Translations under genes and position numbers: made by a program | The notes under the pieces: model-generated | Told to the model about the DNA's origin: nothing | The model's database searches: none | The model's input: only the letters and a program-made list of their open reading frames with translations | NCBI GenBank assembly: GCA_002315745.1 | Contig: DCID01000032.1 | Span: 13,248 to 46,739, forward strand | Direction of reading: 5' to 3' | Length of the DNA: 33,492 nucleotides | Origin: Bacteroidales bacterium UBA1735 | GTDB lineage: Bacteria > Bacteroidota > Bacteroidia > Bacteroidales > Paludibacteraceae | In this document: positions 9,201 to 16,530 of the stretch, in pieces | How positions within the stretch are numbered: the first letter of the stretch is position 1 | Layout: every line of letters begins with the position of its first letter

Positions 9201-9443
9201 AGAACCATGGATCAGTATCAAGCCGCTCAAGAAGCCTATCATGGCGCGATTCGTACCATCATGACATCTGGCTTGATCATGATTGTCAGCCCAGGTATCA
9301 TGGCTTTGCTTATTGACGATGTAGCAATCTCGGCTATTGTGGGTAGTTTAGCCATTGGTGCTATTGTCGCTATTGTACTCATCTTAGTGGTGTTGCCAGG
9401 TGTGCTCATCGCCTTTGATCGATGGGTGGTGCGCAAGAAATAG
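6288..9443 (+). CDS. MMPL/RND family exporter with a very large periplasmic insert
   Basis: 1051 residues. One membrane segment lies at 8-28, then a periplasmic domain, a membrane block from about 144 to 340 with the RND-type charged site SLDYS at 208-212, a huge soluble stretch of about 340-880, and a final block of five segments that repeats the site as ATIDYGILYTN. This twin sterol-sensing-like layout is that of MMPL/HpnN transporters, which export lipids or other hydrophobic substrates using proton flow. The second soluble domain is much larger than usual, with acidic and charged low-complexity parts (for example around residues 500-545 and 700-730) and several predicted helical stretches without a recognised fold. 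The substrate is unknown. It is last in the nadB operon and overlaps miaB by four bases. Confidence 0.82.
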   Translation: MNHKQFIHYIAFTLSVMIAVVCGVLVFHVNVNSDMTKYLPDNSPMKQGLDILASEFTAAQLQTADVKVMIPDVREERQYLAEQLLRYDEVQNVTYQVSEDSAYTLYNLVVPKSVDQKSLGVDICDQLGDDIIVETSQDGATPPMIVIIIAAVLIFFILFLMAQSWIDPVIVMISAGLAVVINVGTNAFFPSVSITTNYIVAILQLVLSLDYSIILMNRYRQEQEKGAIKYLAINRAMKSAVRPILSSALTTIVGLLMLIFMRLKIGMDMGLVLAKGVVCSLICAFTVMPAILLWCTDKMNQWTKRTFVVPTDRLSRFATHHKVILSIFSLTLFVAAYFLSRKTEITFSTNGESQIAKVFPKTNPTLLLYDIQDEMNVITLADTLAHFKGVNNIISYPTLLKQQYTAEGLTEYVHELMTTMSDYMPPVEGIEMLTPELMKVVYYQHSGASDTLRVPFIDMMKCIRHDCLENPMFSSVIDRRMRDQIQLLDMLMEASTQAEEEEIVIEKMLPTTTTFHTEPVQAASILPASKMDSTRKKKKVEMVIKEIPLTSFLAKLNNIEGSALTNELCRLTDVSRLNKEMNVRQMADFIGSSNAQTKMVYSFAGEGRRMTPIQYVHFLADDLFHRRGLSNMVSANQKEQLLLRQQLMDKALTNPSYSAADMVALLQPFGIDLTEEMVQQIAGGRYIKPIPSLPIEEVAIASTEPTNDVVEETETMSEASVAASAGKEDKRAELMDHLLTTNPRFTAKELAKQFSKLGEPIDVYTVTMLYSYYGSKYGYHDSLTMNAEQMLRYVADTLVRDSAVTKIVGRENCAQIQSLPTLIEQNIGMLSNDRHGLLIVLTDLPDESEETYQFIDSLRIVANNNLPHSYYMIGESVMFSEMKEGFGDEMKRITWFTILAIFLIVALSFRSLIVPSILVMTVMTAVFVNVIFSGLISGQMLYLAYLIVQSILMGATIDYGILYTNYYKEFRRTMDQYQAAQEAYHGAIRTIMTSGLIMIVSPGIMALLIDDVAISAIVGSLAIGAIVAIVLILVVLPGVLIAFDRWVVRKK

Positions 9444-9469
9444 AATAGATAGTCAGTGTAGGATAAAAC

Positions 9470-9501
9470 AATAAGAGGTTGCCGTTAGACAACCTCTTAT
9501 T
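9470..9501. terminator. Bidirectional intrinsic terminator
   Basis: Perfect 12-base inverted repeat AATAAGAGGTTG / CAACCTCTTATT with an 8-base loop (9482-9489), between two convergent genes. The flanking A/T-rich sequence allows it to act for the exporter operon on the plus strand and for gldJ-gcvH on the minus strand. Confidence 0.85.
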
Positions 9502-9524
9502 ATATGCTATTACTAAGATAATGC

Positions 9525-9899
9525 CTACAACGAAGCTTCGTATTGAGCAGCATCCATCAGTTTATCCAACTGTGCAGCGTCTGCGATACGAATGCGGATC
9601 ATCCAACCTTCTCCATAAGGATCGTTATTCACTAACTCTGGCTTATCGTTGAGCACCTCATTCACTTCTAACACTTCGCCTTCTACGGGCATATTCAGGT
9701 CACTGACCGTCTTGACTGCTTCTACCGAACCAAACACTTCACCTTGACCAATGGTCTCACCTACGGTGTCGATATCGACGAACACAATCTCTCCTAACTC
9801 AGACTGAGCATAGTCTGTAATACCTACAAAGGCTTCATTACCCTCTACACGAATCCATTCGTGCTCGGAGGTGTATTTGATATTACTTGGGAAATTCAT
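9525..9899 (-). CDS. gcvH: Glycine cleavage system H protein
   Basis: 124 residues, the full family length. H protein carries the lipoyl arm that shuttles the aminomethyl group between the P, T and L proteins, and can also relay lipoate to other enzymes. The lipoylation site is K63 in the segment GSVEAVKTVSD, preceded by the conserved EIVFVDID strand and the N-terminal TSEHEWI. It follows gldJ by 10 bases and must be read from the gldJ promoter. The gldJ-gcvH pairing has no obvious functional link. No gcvP or gcvT is in the window. Confidence 0.96.
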   Translation of the reverse strand: MNFPSNIKYTSEHEWIRVEGNEAFVGITDYAQSELGEIVFVDIDTVGETIGQGEVFGSVEAVKTVSDLNMPVEGEVLEVNEVLNDKPELVNNDPYGEGWMIRIRIADAAQLDKLMDAAQYEASL

Positions 9900-9909
9900 A
9901 ATCTAACTA

Positions 9910-11529
9910 TTATTTTTTAGGGGTAAATGAACTTGGAATTTGGTCACCTAAAGTGGACATAGCGCAACGGAAACCAACTGTGCTAGAGCACTCGTCTTGT
10001 TCCATATAACGACGAGTAGAAGGATTGAGCCAATATACACGATCTCTCCATGAACCACCTTTATATACGCGCGTATTACGCGTAATAAGAGGTGCTAAGA
10101 TATCCGTAGGATCGATTTTAAACTCAGGACGATCCTCTAAATTAGATAAACCAATGGTATCTTGTGGATTCAAAGGATAATCGGTATCAATGACGGAGGA
10201 GTGGTCACCATCCTTGAAGTTACGACGATCATCATCCGAAGAGAAGGTTAACATGATGCAACCTACGGAATCCAATACGTAATGACCCGTGCTATCTTTC
10301 TTAGGTTTCATGTAGATATTTCCACGGAAAGAGTTATACTCAGATGTTTCTTGGTAGGAGGTCTCGCGGTATACATCAAGTACCCACTCATTGACGTTAC
10401 CAGCCATGTTGTATAATCCAAAATCATTAGGTGCATAAGCATCTACTGGTGCGGTGGTAACATAGCCATCATTGAGGGCACCACTGACACCCATCATGTC
10501 TCCTCGTCCACGAACGAAGTTGGCTTGCATCATACCTACATTCGCTTTGCTCATATCACGAGGGTGATAACCCGACCAAGGATAGATTTTACCCTCAATG
10601 GTCAAACCATCTTCACCAGCTACAGGGCAATAAGCGGCAAACTCCCACTCAGCCTCGGTCGGCAGACGATAACCGGTCACAAACACACCGTCGGAGCGGT
10701 TAACCTTACGGTTTTCACCATACGAGTTAACGGCTGCGTGCTTACCATAGGTAGGTACGTACTCATCATCCTCTAAGTATTTCTCGGTATTGAATACAAA
10801 ATGCTTCACAATATAGTCATATCCAGGACGATACATAGTAATCGTCGTAGTGGGGTCTTCGGGATTAGCAATCTCGATGGATTCCATCTCAAAACCCGTC
10901 TTAGTCTCCCATGCCTCTTTGAAAGCCTCATCTTCCGTAGGACGAAGACTTGGGAAGTCAGGAATAGCGATGGCACCAATCTGAATCAGCGCTAACTCGT
11001 TCACACGGTCTGTACGCCATTGGCAGTAAGCCATAGCTTGCTCCCACGTTACACCTACAATAGGATAGAACGAGAAAGCAGGGTGCTCGAAGTAGTTTTC
11101 TACATACGGGTCATTGTAAGCCATGTCCTCGCGCCATACCGTTTTGTCAGGACGAGCTTTGTCCACTAATTGTGGTGCTACATCGCCGAATACGACCTCT
11201 AACCAATGTAAGTACTCGTTCCAGTTCAGCGTCGTAATCTCATACTTATCCATATAGAATGAACTAACGGTTAAAGTACGATGAAAATTGTTACGCGGAG
11301 CCGTAAGGAACTCGTCCTTCTCACCGATGGTGAATGTACCACCTTGAATAGCAACCATACCAGTGGGGTTAACGTTACCTACACCTTCTTGTGCTTGGAA
11401 GTTCGTAGTCTTCTGGTCAAAGTAGTCCCATCCCGTCGTGTTGGAGATGTCTGTGTTCAACTCACGTGAATTGCATGCGCACAGTGCCAAAGCACCGGCA
11501 AAAATAATAAGTTTTGATACGTTTGTCAT
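9910..11529 (-). CDS. gldJ: GldJ-like lipoprotein with formylglycine-generating-enzyme (SUMF1) fold
   Basis: 539 residues from ATG 11529. A longer reading from 11577 is excluded because that codon overlaps the -7 box. The signal peptide MTNVSKLIIFAGALALCAC ends in a lipobox with lipidated C19. The rest is one long SUMF1/FGE-type domain: GGTFTIGEKDE near the start, then MDKYEIT, YRLPTEAEWEFAA, NMAGNVNEWVLDVYR, and the closing RVYKGGSWRDR with GFRCAMS. The insertion after the NEWVLDVYR motif with FRGNIY, and the late TRRYMEQDE segment, match GldJ of the type IX secretion/gliding apparatus better than GldK/PorK. It should sit on the outer membrane, periplasmic side. PorW/SprE at the other end of the window supports a T9SS-bearing organism. 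GldK/PorK is the main alternative. Confidence 0.8.
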   Translation of the reverse strand: MTNVSKLIIFAGALALCACNSRELNTDISNTTGWDYFDQKTTNFQAQEGVGNVNPTGMVAIQGGTFTIGEKDEFLTAPRNNFHRTLTVSSFYMDKYEITTLNWNEYLHWLEVVFGDVAPQLVDKARPDKTVWREDMAYNDPYVENYFEHPAFSFYPIVGVTWEQAMAYCQWRTDRVNELALIQIGAIAIPDFPSLRPTEDEAFKEAWETKTGFEMESIEIANPEDPTTTITMYRPGYDYIVKHFVFNTEKYLEDDEYVPTYGKHAAVNSYGENRKVNRSDGVFVTGYRLPTEAEWEFAAYCPVAGEDGLTIEGKIYPWSGYHPRDMSKANVGMMQANFVRGRGDMMGVSGALNDGYVTTAPVDAYAPNDFGLYNMAGNVNEWVLDVYRETSYQETSEYNSFRGNIYMKPKKDSTGHYVLDSVGCIMLTFSSDDDRRNFKDGDHSSVIDTDYPLNPQDTIGLSNLEDRPEFKIDPTDILAPLITRNTRVYKGGSWRDRVYWLNPSTRRYMEQDECSSTVGFRCAMSTLGDQIPSSFTPKK

Positions 11530-11574
11530 ATAGCGTAAATTGCTTAATAAACGATATAATTTGATTTCAGCCTG

Positions 11575-11606
11575 CAAAAATACAAAAATATTTCGATATA
11601 TGCCAA
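11575..11606 (-). promoter_or_regulatory. gldJ-gcvH promoter
   Basis: Minus strand TTGG (11603-11606), a 20-base spacer beginning CATATAT, then TATTTTTG (11575-11582). The predicted start near 11570 gives a leader of about 40 bases to ATG 11529. Confidence 0.75.
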
Positions 11607-11683
11607 TTTTTTTGCAAAATTATTCAAAAAAAATGTGTTTTTCCACTAAAAAGCATGTTTTTTACCAAAAAATGGAGCATTTT

Positions 11684-11715
11684 TTTCGTTTTATGGTTAT
11701 TTTTTTATAATTTTG
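11684..11715 (+). promoter_or_regulatory. folP-cdaA-metG promoter
   Basis: TTTC (11684-11687, followed by G), a 20-base spacer, TAATTTTG (11708-11715). The leader to ATG 11735 is about 15 bases. The remaining 11607-11683 is A/T-rich with no hairpin or operator that I can identify. Confidence 0.7.
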
Positions 11716-11734
11716 TAGGCTGAAAAGTGGAGCT

Positions 11735-12577
11735 ATGGTTATTCACCAACAATTATATTCGTTAGACACCCCTCGCGTGATGGCGATTATCAATGTCACG
11801 CCGGATAGTTTTGCGCTATCGTGTAGGGATATGACGGAGGATCAGATCCTTTCCGCCGCTTCGTTGGCTTTGTCACAGGGTGCGGATATATTGGATATAG
11901 GAGGTTGCTCTACGCGTCCTCAGTCAACACCGGTGGAGGAGGCTGAGGAGATTCGTCGAGTGGCGTTGGCTTTGCGGGTGATTCGTTCAGCGTTTCCACA
12001 AGCGGTGCTTTCCGTGGATACGTTTAGAGCTGCTGTTGCGGAGTGCGCCATGCAGTATGGAGTGGATATGATCAATGACGTATCTGGAGGATCAGAGGCG
12101 ATGTGGAAGGTTGTGGCTGCGGCGCGTGTTCCCTATGTATTAACCCATTCCTCGTCTTTGAATGAGTCGGATAGTGTGTGCCAAGTGCTCGATTTCTGGT
12201 TACATCGTATTGAACATATGCTATCGTATGGCATTCACGATATAGTAGTCGATCCGGGTTTTGGCTTTTATAAGACCCGAGCGCAGAACTACGAACTGCT
12301 TTCTCGCTTAGATATGTTACGAGAGGTGGAACGTCCGCTCTTAGTAGGTTTATCGCGTAAATCAATGATATGTGATGAATTGAACATTCAGCCGGATAGT
12401 GATGATGCCTTAGTAGGTACAACAGCACTACACTGGGCGGCTCTGGAGCGTGGTGCATCCATACTACGTGTTCATGATGTGCATGCGGCAGTGGAGACTA
12501 TACAACTATACAATCGTTTTAAAGTCTGTTCTCCTCAAAAGGAAGATGGTCATCAACATATAACTATAATCCATTAG
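11735..12577 (+). CDS. folP: Dihydropteroate synthase
   Basis: 280 residues, TIM barrel enzyme of folate synthesis joining p-aminobenzoate to dihydropterin pyrophosphate; the sulfonamide target. Motifs: MAIINVTPDSF (normally followed by DGG, here ALSCRD), LDIGGCSTRP, SVDTFRA, MINDVSGG, VVDPGFGFYKT, LVGLSRKSMI and the late RVHDV. Loop 1 after NVTPDSF and the segment where many enzymes have an MH(M)xG sequence (here LTHSSS) depart from the common pattern, but every substrate-binding core motif remains. It is the first gene of the folP-cdaA-metG operon, 4 bases before cdaA; folP next to cdaA is a usual Bacteroidota arrangement. Confidence 0.92.
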   Translation: MVIHQQLYSLDTPRVMAIINVTPDSFALSCRDMTEDQILSAASLALSQGADILDIGGCSTRPQSTPVEEAEEIRRVALALRVIRSAFPQAVLSVDTFRAAVAECAMQYGVDMINDVSGGSEAMWKVVAAARVPYVLTHSSSLNESDSVCQVLDFWLHRIEHMLSYGIHDIVVDPGFGFYKTRAQNYELLSRLDMLREVERPLLVGLSRKSMICDELNIQPDSDDALVGTTALHWAALERGASILRVHDVHAAVETIQLYNRFKVCSPQKEDGHQHITIIH

Positions 12578-12581
12578 AACT

Positions 12582-13349
12582 ATGCTTTTCCCTTTTCAAT
12601 TTGGCATTAAGGAGATAATCGATATCCTATTAGTAACCTGTATCATCTATGGTTGCTTCCGATTATTGCGTAAATCGAGTGCGGTGAATCTTTTCTGGGG
12701 GATAGCACTCTTTGTGCTCTTTTGGTTCTTAGTGAGTGTGGTTTTTCGTCTGGAGTTAACAGGCGCGTTAGTGGATCGTATCTTAGCAGTAGGTGCTATT
12801 GCGCTCATCGTGATTTTTCAAAACGAGATACGGACGCTTTTCTATCGTTTAGGTTCGCGTTTTAGCCATTCTATTTGGAGGCATGTACGTGAGCAGAATA
12901 CGAAGAGCGAGAAGGTGATTCAACAGATTGTGTTGGCGTGTCAACATTTGTCCAATACGAAGACCGGTGCTCTCATTGTTTTTGCTACTATTGGGGATTT
13001 GAAAGAGTATGCAGATACAGGTACGGAGATAAATGCGGACGTGTCAGCACCGTTATTAGAGAATATCTTTTTTAAGAATACCCCCCTGCATGATGGTGCG
13101 GTACTGATTACAGAGAACCAGATTCACGCGGCGGCTTGTATCTTGCCTGTTTCTAAAAGTGTGGACTTGCCGTTGCAATATGGCCTGCGTCACCGCGCTG
13201 CCTTAGGGCTATCGGAAAAGGATAGTTCGGTGTTGATTATCGTTGTCTCGGAGGAGACGGGGCATATAGCTGTGGTTCAACAAGGAAAAATACAAACCGT
13301 TACTAATGAAGAGCTATTGCAAATGCTCTACCTCAAAATAGCCAATTAA
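12582..13349 (+). CDS. cdaA: Diadenylate cyclase CdaA (c-di-AMP synthase)
   Basis: 255 residues. Three N-terminal membrane segments (about 7-25, 33-53, 63-80) are followed by a cytoplasmic DisA_N domain with the two catalytic signatures PLHDGAVLI and GLRHRAALG. It condenses two ATP to c-di-AMP, a messenger for cell-wall and potassium/osmotic control. The length and three-helix membrane anchor match CdaA/DacA rather than DisA or CdaS. It lies tightly between folP and metG. Confidence 0.95.
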   Translation: MLFPFQFGIKEIIDILLVTCIIYGCFRLLRKSSAVNLFWGIALFVLFWFLVSVVFRLELTGALVDRILAVGAIALIVIFQNEIRTLFYRLGSRFSHSIWRHVREQNTKSEKVIQQIVLACQHLSNTKTGALIVFATIGDLKEYADTGTEINADVSAPLLENIFFKNTPLHDGAVLITENQIHAAACILPVSKSVDLPLQYGLRHRAALGLSEKDSSVLIIVVSEETGHIAVVQQGKIQTVTNEELLQMLYLKIAN

Positions 13350-13355
13350 TATATA

Positions 13356-15443
13356 ATGAATATGACAACTTTTAAAAGAACATTAGTTACTACGGCGCTT
13401 CCGTATGCAAATGGCCCCATTCACATTGGACACTTAGCAGGCGTGTATGTGCCTGCCGACATCTATGTGCGTTACTTGCGTTTACGTGGACGTGAAGTGC
13501 TGTTTATTGGAGGTAGCGACGAGCATGGTGTACCCGTCACTATTCGTGCTCGTAAAGAAGGAGTCACCACCCAACAAGTGGTGGATCGCTATCACGAACT
13601 CATCAAATCGTCCTTTGAACGGTTTGGTATAGCATTCGACATCTACTCCCGCACGACGAGCGATATTCACCATAAGTTTGCGTCCGACTATTTCCGCAAG
13701 TTATATGACGAAGGTAAGTTCATTGAGCAAACGACCGAGCAGTTCTATGATCCTGAGACAGGACATTTCCTCACCGATCGAAATATCAAAGGCGAGTGCC
13801 CTCGTTGCCATGCACAAGGCGCTTATGGTGATCAGTGTGAGAAATGCGGTTCCACTCTTTCTCCCGATGAATTGATCAATCCGTACAATGCGGAAACGGG
13901 TAATGCTTTGCAAAAGAGGCCTACCTCTCACTGGTACCTGCCCTTAGATCAGTATCAGTCGTGGCTCGAAAAGTGGATCTTAGAGAATCACAAAGAGTGG
14001 CGTCCAAATGTCTATGGCCAGTGTAAATCATGGCTCGATGGCGGGTTGCACCCTCGTGCTGTTACCCGTGACTTAGATTGGGGTATTCCTGTGCCTGTAG
14101 AAGGCGCAGACGGCAAGGTGTTATACGTATGGTTTGATGCCCCAATCGGGTATATATCCAATACTAAAGAGGTTTGCGATGCTCATCCCGATAAATTCGG
14201 TAAATGGGAGACTTGGTGGAAAGATGAATCTACACGTTTGATCCATTTCATCGGCAAAGATAATATTGTCTTCCACTGTATTGTCTTCCCGTCTATGCTG
14301 AAGGCGGATGGTTCATATATCTTACCAGACAATGTGCCCTCGAACGAGTTCCTTAATCTCGAAGGGGATAAGATCTCTACCTCTCGAAACTGGGCGGTAT
14401 GGCTCAATGAGTATCTCGATGATTTCCCCGGCAAGCAAGATGTGCTTCGTTATGTGCTGACGGCGAATGCGCCCGAAACCAAGGATAATGATTTCACTTG
14501 GTCAGATTTCCAAGCACGCAATAACAACGAGTTAGTAGCTATCTATGGTAACTTCGTCAATCGTGCTTTAGTGTTGACTCAGAAGTATTTCGAGGGAAAA
14601 GTACCTGCTCGTGGTGAGTGGACAGACTACGATCGTGAGACTATGCAGGAGTTCCAGAACGTCAAGGCGCAATTGGAAGAACTCTTGGAGAACTTCCGTT
14701 TCCGCGATGCTCAGAAAGAGGCGATGAACCTTGCGCGTATTGGTAATAAGTACTTAGCCGACACGGAGCCTTGGAAACTGGCTAAAACGGATATGGCGCG
14801 TACCGCAACTATCCTTAATCTGGCCTTGCAGATTGCTGCTAACTTGGCTACTGCCTTTGAACCATTCTTGCCGTTCTCATCGGCTAAACTGCGTGAGATG
14901 TTACGTCTTGATCAAGCCAATTGGGAGACCTTAGGTTCGTTGGATCTAATGCCTGTCGGTCAAACCTTAGGCGAGATATCACTACTCTTTGAGAAACTGG
15001 AGGATGCACCTATCCAAGCTCAGTTAGATCGTTTGGCTCGCATCAAGAAAGAGAACGAAGAAAAAGCCAAAGAGGAAGAGATGAAGAATTGGCATCCTGC
15101 ATCCATCAAAGCCGATACCTCCATCGATGAATTCGATAAGATGGATATACGTGTAGCGACGGTCTTAGATTGCCAACCCGTGAAGAAATCGGAGAAACTG
15201 CTGCAATTCACCCTCAACGATGGTACCGAACAACCACGTACTATTTTGAGTGGTATAGCCCTTTCTTATCCCGATCCATCGGTATTGGTTGGTAAGCAGG
15301 TTCTCTTTATCGCCAATTTCCCACCGCGTAAGATGATGGGCATAGAGAGTAACGGCATGATCTTATCCGCTGTTAATGCCGATGGAAAGCTAGTAGTTAC
15401 TACTGTCTCCAGGGAGGTTAAAAATGGCGTACAAGTAGGGTAG
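13356..15443 (+). CDS. metG: Methionyl-tRNA synthetase
   Basis: 695 residues. The class I HIGH motif is at 23-26 (GPIHIGHLAG) and the KMSKS equivalent is GDKISTSRNWAVW. The zinc knuckle has CPRC and CEKC pairs near residue 150. After a charged Glu/Lys linker there is a C-terminal EMAPII/Trbp111-like tRNA-binding domain from about 585 (DKMDIRVATVLDC), as in dimeric MetRS. It charges both initiator and elongator tRNA-Met. It is last in the folP operon and is followed by an intrinsic terminator and then a CAU tRNA gene, so enzyme and putative substrate are adjacent but separately transcribed. ATG 13362 is an alternative start. Confidence 0.97.
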   Translation: MNMTTFKRTLVTTALPYANGPIHIGHLAGVYVPADIYVRYLRLRGREVLFIGGSDEHGVPVTIRARKEGVTTQQVVDRYHELIKSSFERFGIAFDIYSRTTSDIHHKFASDYFRKLYDEGKFIEQTTEQFYDPETGHFLTDRNIKGECPRCHAQGAYGDQCEKCGSTLSPDELINPYNAETGNALQKRPTSHWYLPLDQYQSWLEKWILENHKEWRPNVYGQCKSWLDGGLHPRAVTRDLDWGIPVPVEGADGKVLYVWFDAPIGYISNTKEVCDAHPDKFGKWETWWKDESTRLIHFIGKDNIVFHCIVFPSMLKADGSYILPDNVPSNEFLNLEGDKISTSRNWAVWLNEYLDDFPGKQDVLRYVLTANAPETKDNDFTWSDFQARNNNELVAIYGNFVNRALVLTQKYFEGKVPARGEWTDYDRETMQEFQNVKAQLEELLENFRFRDAQKEAMNLARIGNKYLADTEPWKLAKTDMARTATILNLALQIAANLATAFEPFLPFSSAKLREMLRLDQANWETLGSLDLMPVGQTLGEISLLFEKLEDAPIQAQLDRLARIKKENEEKAKEEEMKNWHPASIKADTSIDEFDKMDIRVATVLDCQPVKKSEKLLQFTLNDGTEQPRTILSGIALSYPDPSVLVGKQVLFIANFPPRKMMGIESNGMILSAVNADGKLVVTTVSREVKNGVQVG

Positions 15444-15478
15444 AAGTGCCAAATGTGCGCTTTTTTGTAGAAAAAAAG

Positions 15479-15517
15479 AAAAAAATGAGACTAAAATTTG
15501 GTAGTCTCATTTTTTTT
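15479..15517 (+). terminator. metG operon intrinsic terminator
   Basis: Inverted repeat with arms AAAAATGAGACTA and TAGTCTCATTTTT, an 8-base loop AAATTTGG (15494-15501) and a run of eight T. The loop contains the TTTG that is the -33 element of the tRNA promoter just downstream. Confidence 0.88.
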
Positions 15518-15528
15518 ATGTACCTTTG
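15497..15528 (+). promoter_or_regulatory. tRNA promoter inside the metG terminator
   Basis: TTTG (15497-15500, in the terminator loop), an exact 20-base spacer formed by the right terminator arm and its T run, then TACCTTTG (15521-15528). The predicted start near 15533 gives a 5' leader of about 60 bases before the tRNA. Confidence 0.85.
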
Positions 15529-15592
15529 CACGCTTTTTCGTGAGTACGACTTCTTTTGGAGGCCAAAAACGGAGGCAAGTTGCTACGGCGAC

Positions 15593-15666
15593 GGCGAGGT
15601 AGCTCAGCTGGTTAGAGCGCATGATTCATAATCATGAGGTCTCCGGTTCAATCCCGGATCTCGCTA
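15593..15666 (+). tRNA. tRNA with CAU anticodon, probably elongator tRNA-Met
   Basis: Complete cloverleaf of 74 bases: acceptor GGCGAGG with TCTCGCT (two G-T pairs), D stem GCTC/GAGC, anticodon stem CATGA/TCATG with loop TTCATAA (anticodon CAT), T stem TCCGG/CCGGA, discriminator A. The 3' CCA is not encoded. The anticodon stem lacks the three G-C pairs of initiators. A tRNA-Ile with lysidine-modified CAU cannot be fully excluded, but the acceptor lacks the C4-G69 and C5-G68 pairs known from that class. Standing behind metG fits methionine. Confidence 0.9.
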
Positions 15667-15672
15667 CTATCC

Positions 15673-15698
15673 AAAGACAGTCTGTGATGGCTGTCTTT
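15673..15698 (+). terminator. tRNA terminator
   Basis: Inverted repeat AAAGACAG / CTGTCTTT with a 10-base loop, starting six bases after the tRNA 3' end. The T run is short, so it may be a weak terminator that lets some transcription into the glycosyltransferase gene, which has no visible promoter of its own. Confidence 0.65.
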
Positions 15699-15714
15699 GT
15701 TGGTTAATACGGAT

Positions 15715-16530
15715 ATGCTCAATATATCGCTCGTTTTATATCATCCCGATTGGCAGGAAGTGGTGTCGCTTGTGGAGGTACTGCTTCAACCCGACTGTGT
15801 ACATAAGGTGTATTTGATTGACAACTCGCCTACCCAGTCGGAGGAGTTGGCGCTATTAGGAGGGAAGGTGCGATATATATGGAATAAAGGGAAGAACCTA
15901 GGCTATGGAGCCGCTCATAATATCGCCATCCGCGAATCAGTATGGAGTAAGACCCTTTGCCATTTGGTGATGAATACTGATATAGAGGTGCGTGCGGAGG
16001 ATATCTCTTATCTGCACGATTTTATGGCCCATAACCCGCAAGTAGGTAGTATCATGCCCAAAGTGGTTTATCCGTCGGGTGAGGTGCAGTACCTATGCAA
16101 ACTCTTACCTACACCCCTAGATGTTTTTAGTCGCCGCTTTTTGCCGGATTGGTTGACACGACGTCGTCGCGAACATTATGAACTGCGAGCATCGGGGTAT
16201 GATAAGATGATGAATGTGCCCTATCTGAGTGGCTGCTTCATGTTCCTCCGTACGGAGGCTGTGCTCCAAGCACGTCTCTTTGATGAACGCTATTTTATGT
16301 ATCCCGAGGATATCGACTTAACGCGTACTATCCACCGCGATTATCTCACCCTTTATCTGCCTGATGTGACCATTATTCACCATCATGCTAAGGGCTCCTA
16401 TCACAACCCACGACTGCTCTGGGTGCATATAGTTAATATGTGCCGCTATTTCAATAAGTGGGGGTGGTTCTTTGATTCCGAAAGGCGGTTGATGAATAAA
16501 CTTACTTTGGAGCAATTGCAGCACGAATAA
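15715..16530 (+). CDS. Family 2 glycosyltransferase (rhamnosyl/galactofuranosyl transferase-like)
   Basis: 271 residues from ATG 15715 (MLNISLVLYHPDW); an upstream in-frame TTG at 15697 falls in the tRNA terminator stem and is unlikely. GT-A fold: the N-terminal strand ISLVLYH, LIDNSPT, NLGYGAAHNIAI, the metal-binding region LVMNTDIEV, then SGCFMFLRTEAV and MYPEDIDLTRTIH, as in WbbL-type transferases that add sugars to surface polysaccharides. The sugar donor cannot be told. No signal peptide or membrane helix is visible, so it probably works at the inner face of the cytoplasmic membrane. It stands alone, overlapping the end of recX by 29 bases tail to tail. Confidence 0.85.
   Translation: MLNISLVLYHPDWQEVVSLVEVLLQPDCVHKVYLIDNSPTQSEELALLGGKVRYIWNKGKNLGYGAAHNIAIRESVWSKTLCHLVMNTDIEVRAEDISYLHDFMAHNPQVGSIMPKVVYPSGEVQYLCKLLPTPLDVFSRRFLPDWLTRRRREHYELRASGYDKMMNVPYLSGCFMFLRTEAVLQARLFDERYFMYPEDIDLTRTIHRDYLTLYLPDVTIIHHHAKGSYHNPRLLWVHIVNMCRYFNKWGWFFDSERRLMNKLTLEQLQHE

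Noticed and set aside
11530..11577. Longer N terminus for GldJ
   Set aside because: The first codon overlaps the -7 box, and the extension would bury the lipoprotein signal peptide.
11530..11734. Small gene or RNA in the gldJ-folP gap
   Set aside because: The gap is explained by the two divergent promoters; the middle is A/T-rich without a stable structure.
15529..15592. Riboswitch or T-box ahead of the tRNA
   Set aside because: The 60-base leader shows no conserved riboswitch core; it is more likely ordinary tRNA precursor sequence removed by RNase P.
15446..15631. Open frame of 61 codons between metG and the tRNA
   Set aside because: It runs through the terminator, the tRNA promoter and into the tRNA. 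No coding evidence.
15593..15666. Initiator tRNA-fMet
   Set aside because: The anticodon stem lacks the three consecutive G-C pairs, and position 1 is not mispaired in the initiator manner.
15697..15714. TTG start giving six more residues to the glycosyltransferase
   Set aside because: The codon lies in the right arm of the tRNA terminator. ATG 15715 begins directly with the first beta strand of the family.
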